Origin: Candidatus Poribacteria bacterium
GTDB taxonomy: Bacteria > Poribacteria > WGA-4E > WGA-3G
Direction of reading: 5' to 3'
NCBI GenBank assembly: GCA_958295815.1
Contig: OY282374.1
Span: forward strand, 4,678,682 to 4,742,681
DNA length: 64,000 nucleotides
The stretch's first letter is position 1, and each line of letters starts with the position of its first letter. This document shows positions 62,856 through 64,000 of this stretch, piece by piece. Position numbers and translations under genes: made by a program. The notes under the pieces were generated by a model. It saw only the letters and a list, made by a program, of their open reading frames with translations. It was not told the origin of the DNA and searched no databases.

Positions 62856-64000
62856 CTAATGCGAAGCCACTCGTGGTATCATTTGTGGGTGCGCATAGAT
62901 GGAAGCATCGAAACTCTTTTGCATCAGTTCCCACTTGACGGCTTGATAGTCAGCATGATCCGAGAGATCGTTGTGTTCCCACGGGTCGTTGTCAAGGTCA
63001 TACAACTCGCAAATCCCTTTCTGGTGGTACACGACAAGTTTCCAACGTCGGTCGCGATACATCGTAGCGTGGGTGTGATCCGGCATTGAGATTGCGTCGA
63101 AAAATTCACAACGAGCCGCCTCTCGATGCTCGTCAGCAGGGACATCACCGCGCAACAGCGGCGCGAGAGATTTACCCTGCACATAGTATGGAATTTCTAC
63201 ACCCAATGCATCGTATAACGTAGGAACAATATCAAGCAGCTCAACGAGTGCTTCGCTTTGAACGCCTTGCAAGAAATGCGTGGGCCACGAAATCATGAGC
63301 GGCACTCGCACCGATCCTTCGTAAAAACGACATCCTTTGTATACCAACCCGTGGTCGCCGAGTGCTTCTCCGTGATCGGACGTGAAAATAACAATAGTGT
63401 TCTCGCGGAGTCCTTCGGCATCAAGATAGTCAAGTATACGTCCGAACTCATGATCAAGTTGTTCAATCATAGCGTAATAGGATGCTTGCATCCGCTTGTC
63501 GTCCCACTCTGAAGGCGGCTTCGCCTGAGATTGAAAATCGATACCCGCGTCTGTCAATTTCGATTGAAAGGCGATGTCGCTCTCCTGGAAATGCGGACCG
63601 GGCAGTGTTTCCGGATCGTACCGCCGATAATATTCCCAAGGCGCATCGAACGGCGGGTGTGGGTCAAACGGATTGAGGCTAAGCATCCACGGTTGATTTT
63701 CTCGACGATCTTTTTGAATAAATTCAATCGTTTTTTCGGTACACCAATAGGTCTGGTGGAGATGCGGCGGGACATTGTCAAGATCCGGAGTCGGTTCTTT
63801 CACACGTCCGGTGTTGTTTGGATACTTTTGTGAGATCGCTTTTCCTGCTATCAACGCTTCAGGATCAACACCTTGCGCCCGTTGCCAATCCGCATATTCG
63901 TGTCCGATCGCATTCGGTTTCCCGTGGTCATGGCTATACTGGAAGTAGCGATATCCGTCATTTACGCGGTTTTCCTGGGTCTCAAAGGAACTCGCGAGAT
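62856..64000 (-). CDS. Sulfatase, 5' part outside window (partial)
   Basis: The frame is open from the stop at 62856 to the right edge, giving at least 380 residues; the catalytic Cys/Ser motif would lie outside. Visible family features: LSLNPFDPHPPFDAPWEYYR, VIFTSDHGEALGDHGL, FYEGSVRVPLMISWP, and ARCEFFDAISMPDHTHATMY. The protein is a type I sulfatase, probably acting on sulfated sugars. The segment HDHGKPNAIGHEYADWQRA lies before the usual start of the visible domain. Confidence 0.85.
   Translation of the reverse strand, partial: LASSFETQENRVNDGYRYFQYSHDHGKPNAIGHEYADWQRAQGVDPEALIAGKAISQKYPNNTGRVKEPTPDLDNVPPHLHQTYWCTEKTIEFIQKDRRENQPWMLSLNPFDPHPPFDAPWEYYRRYDPETLPGPHFQESDIAFQSKLTDAGIDFQSQAKPPSEWDDKRMQASYYAMIEQLDHEFGRILDYLDAEGLRENTIVIFTSDHGEALGDHGLVYKGCRFYEGSVRVPLMISWPTHFLQGVQSEALVELLDIVPTLYDALGVEIPYYVQGKSLAPLLRGDVPADEHREAARCEFFDAISMPDHTHATMYRDRRWKLVVYHQKGICELYDLDNDPWEHNDLSDHADYQAVKWELMQKSFDASIYAHPQMIPRVASH

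Overview
The window is chromosomal DNA of an uncultured, Gram-negative-type bacterium. The content resembles Candidatus Poribacteria (sponge-associated or marine): two phytanoyl-CoA dioxygenase-like enzymes, a sulfatase, several LamG/CBM-type secreted proteins, CotH, C25 peptidase, FlgD-like C-terminal domains, mandelate-racemase-like and Gfo/Idh/MocA enzymes, many lipoproteins with propeller repeats, and short mobile hairpin elements between genes. This assignment is inference from gene content; there is no rRNA or tRNA in the window and none was seen.

Layout. 1-9.7 kb (minus strand): a cut-off secreted calcium-binding-like protein, a giant Reg_prop propeller lipoprotein, a GH29-like fucosidase with permuted domain order, and an SLC12/APC-type transporter. 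10.3-11.9 kb (plus): amidohydrolase and a small lipoprotein. 12-17.8 kb (minus): a secreted DUF5060/DUF4038 glycoside hydrolase with PKD and LamG domains, an agarase-like glycosidase, a secreted nucleoside-hydrolase-like protein and an NAD-dependent epimerase. 18.6-25.6 kb (plus): Ycf48/BNR propeller lipoprotein, LamG protein, Gfo/Idh/MocA oxidoreductase, O-methyltransferase, CBM9-like protein. 25.8-31.7 kb (minus): MATE exporter, secreted esterase, ribbon-helix-helix protein, DUF1854 protein and an ABC exporter with PH-like and zinc-ribbon N-terminus. 32.5-41.6 kb (plus): LRR-dockerin protein, zinc-ribbon protein, phosphodiesterase/alkaline phosphatase-like protein, MntA/HepT toxin-antitoxin pair, two tandem ECF sigma factors fused to winged-helix domains, nucleoside phosphorylase, phytanoyl-CoA dioxygenase. 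41.6-47.4 kb: LamG protein, then a TetR regulator with two duplicated FG-GAP/VCBS lipoproteins and a small outer-membrane-like protein. 47.6-50.8 kb: SDR, second phytanoyl-CoA dioxygenase, enolase-superfamily enzyme. 51-55.6 kb (minus): TolB-like propeller, two lipoproteins, DUF6785-like membrane protein. 55.9-60.1 kb (plus): C25 peptidase, CBS/CorC protein, M23 peptidase. 60.2-64 kb (minus): GH43/32-like propeller, CotH kinase, cut-off sulfatase.

How the genes work together. The dominant theme is a cell-surface and periplasmic system for binding and cutting carbohydrates and sulfated polymers (GH29, DUF4038, agarase-like, GH43/32-like, sulfatase, CBM9, LamG, PKD) with matching sugar-acid/polyol metabolism (enolase superfamily, Gfo/Idh/MocA, SDR, epimerase). 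A second theme is regulation and surface display: TetR with a shared operator in front of three transcription units, autoregulated ECF pairs, a ribbon-helix-helix gene and its truncated copy, and a toxin-antitoxin pair.

The most interesting observations are: (1) a shared C-terminal tail (consensus V-[DSE]-[PA]-[EQ]-x-K-L-x-x-[TSV]-W-G-x-[IL]-K) on four otherwise unrelated secreted proteins, which could be an undescribed sorting or anchoring tag; (2) ECF sigma factors fused to a winged-helix domain with a retained internal ribosome-binding site and start codon; (3) a predicted TetR operator at three promoters with tandem duplication of a promoter plus lipoprotein gene; (4) a truncated ribbon-helix-helix gene lying between direct repeats that carry a consensus promoter and a 14-bp palindrome, while the intact gene has had its leader interrupted by a small mobile element; and (5) several families of short terminal-inverted-repeat or hairpin elements.
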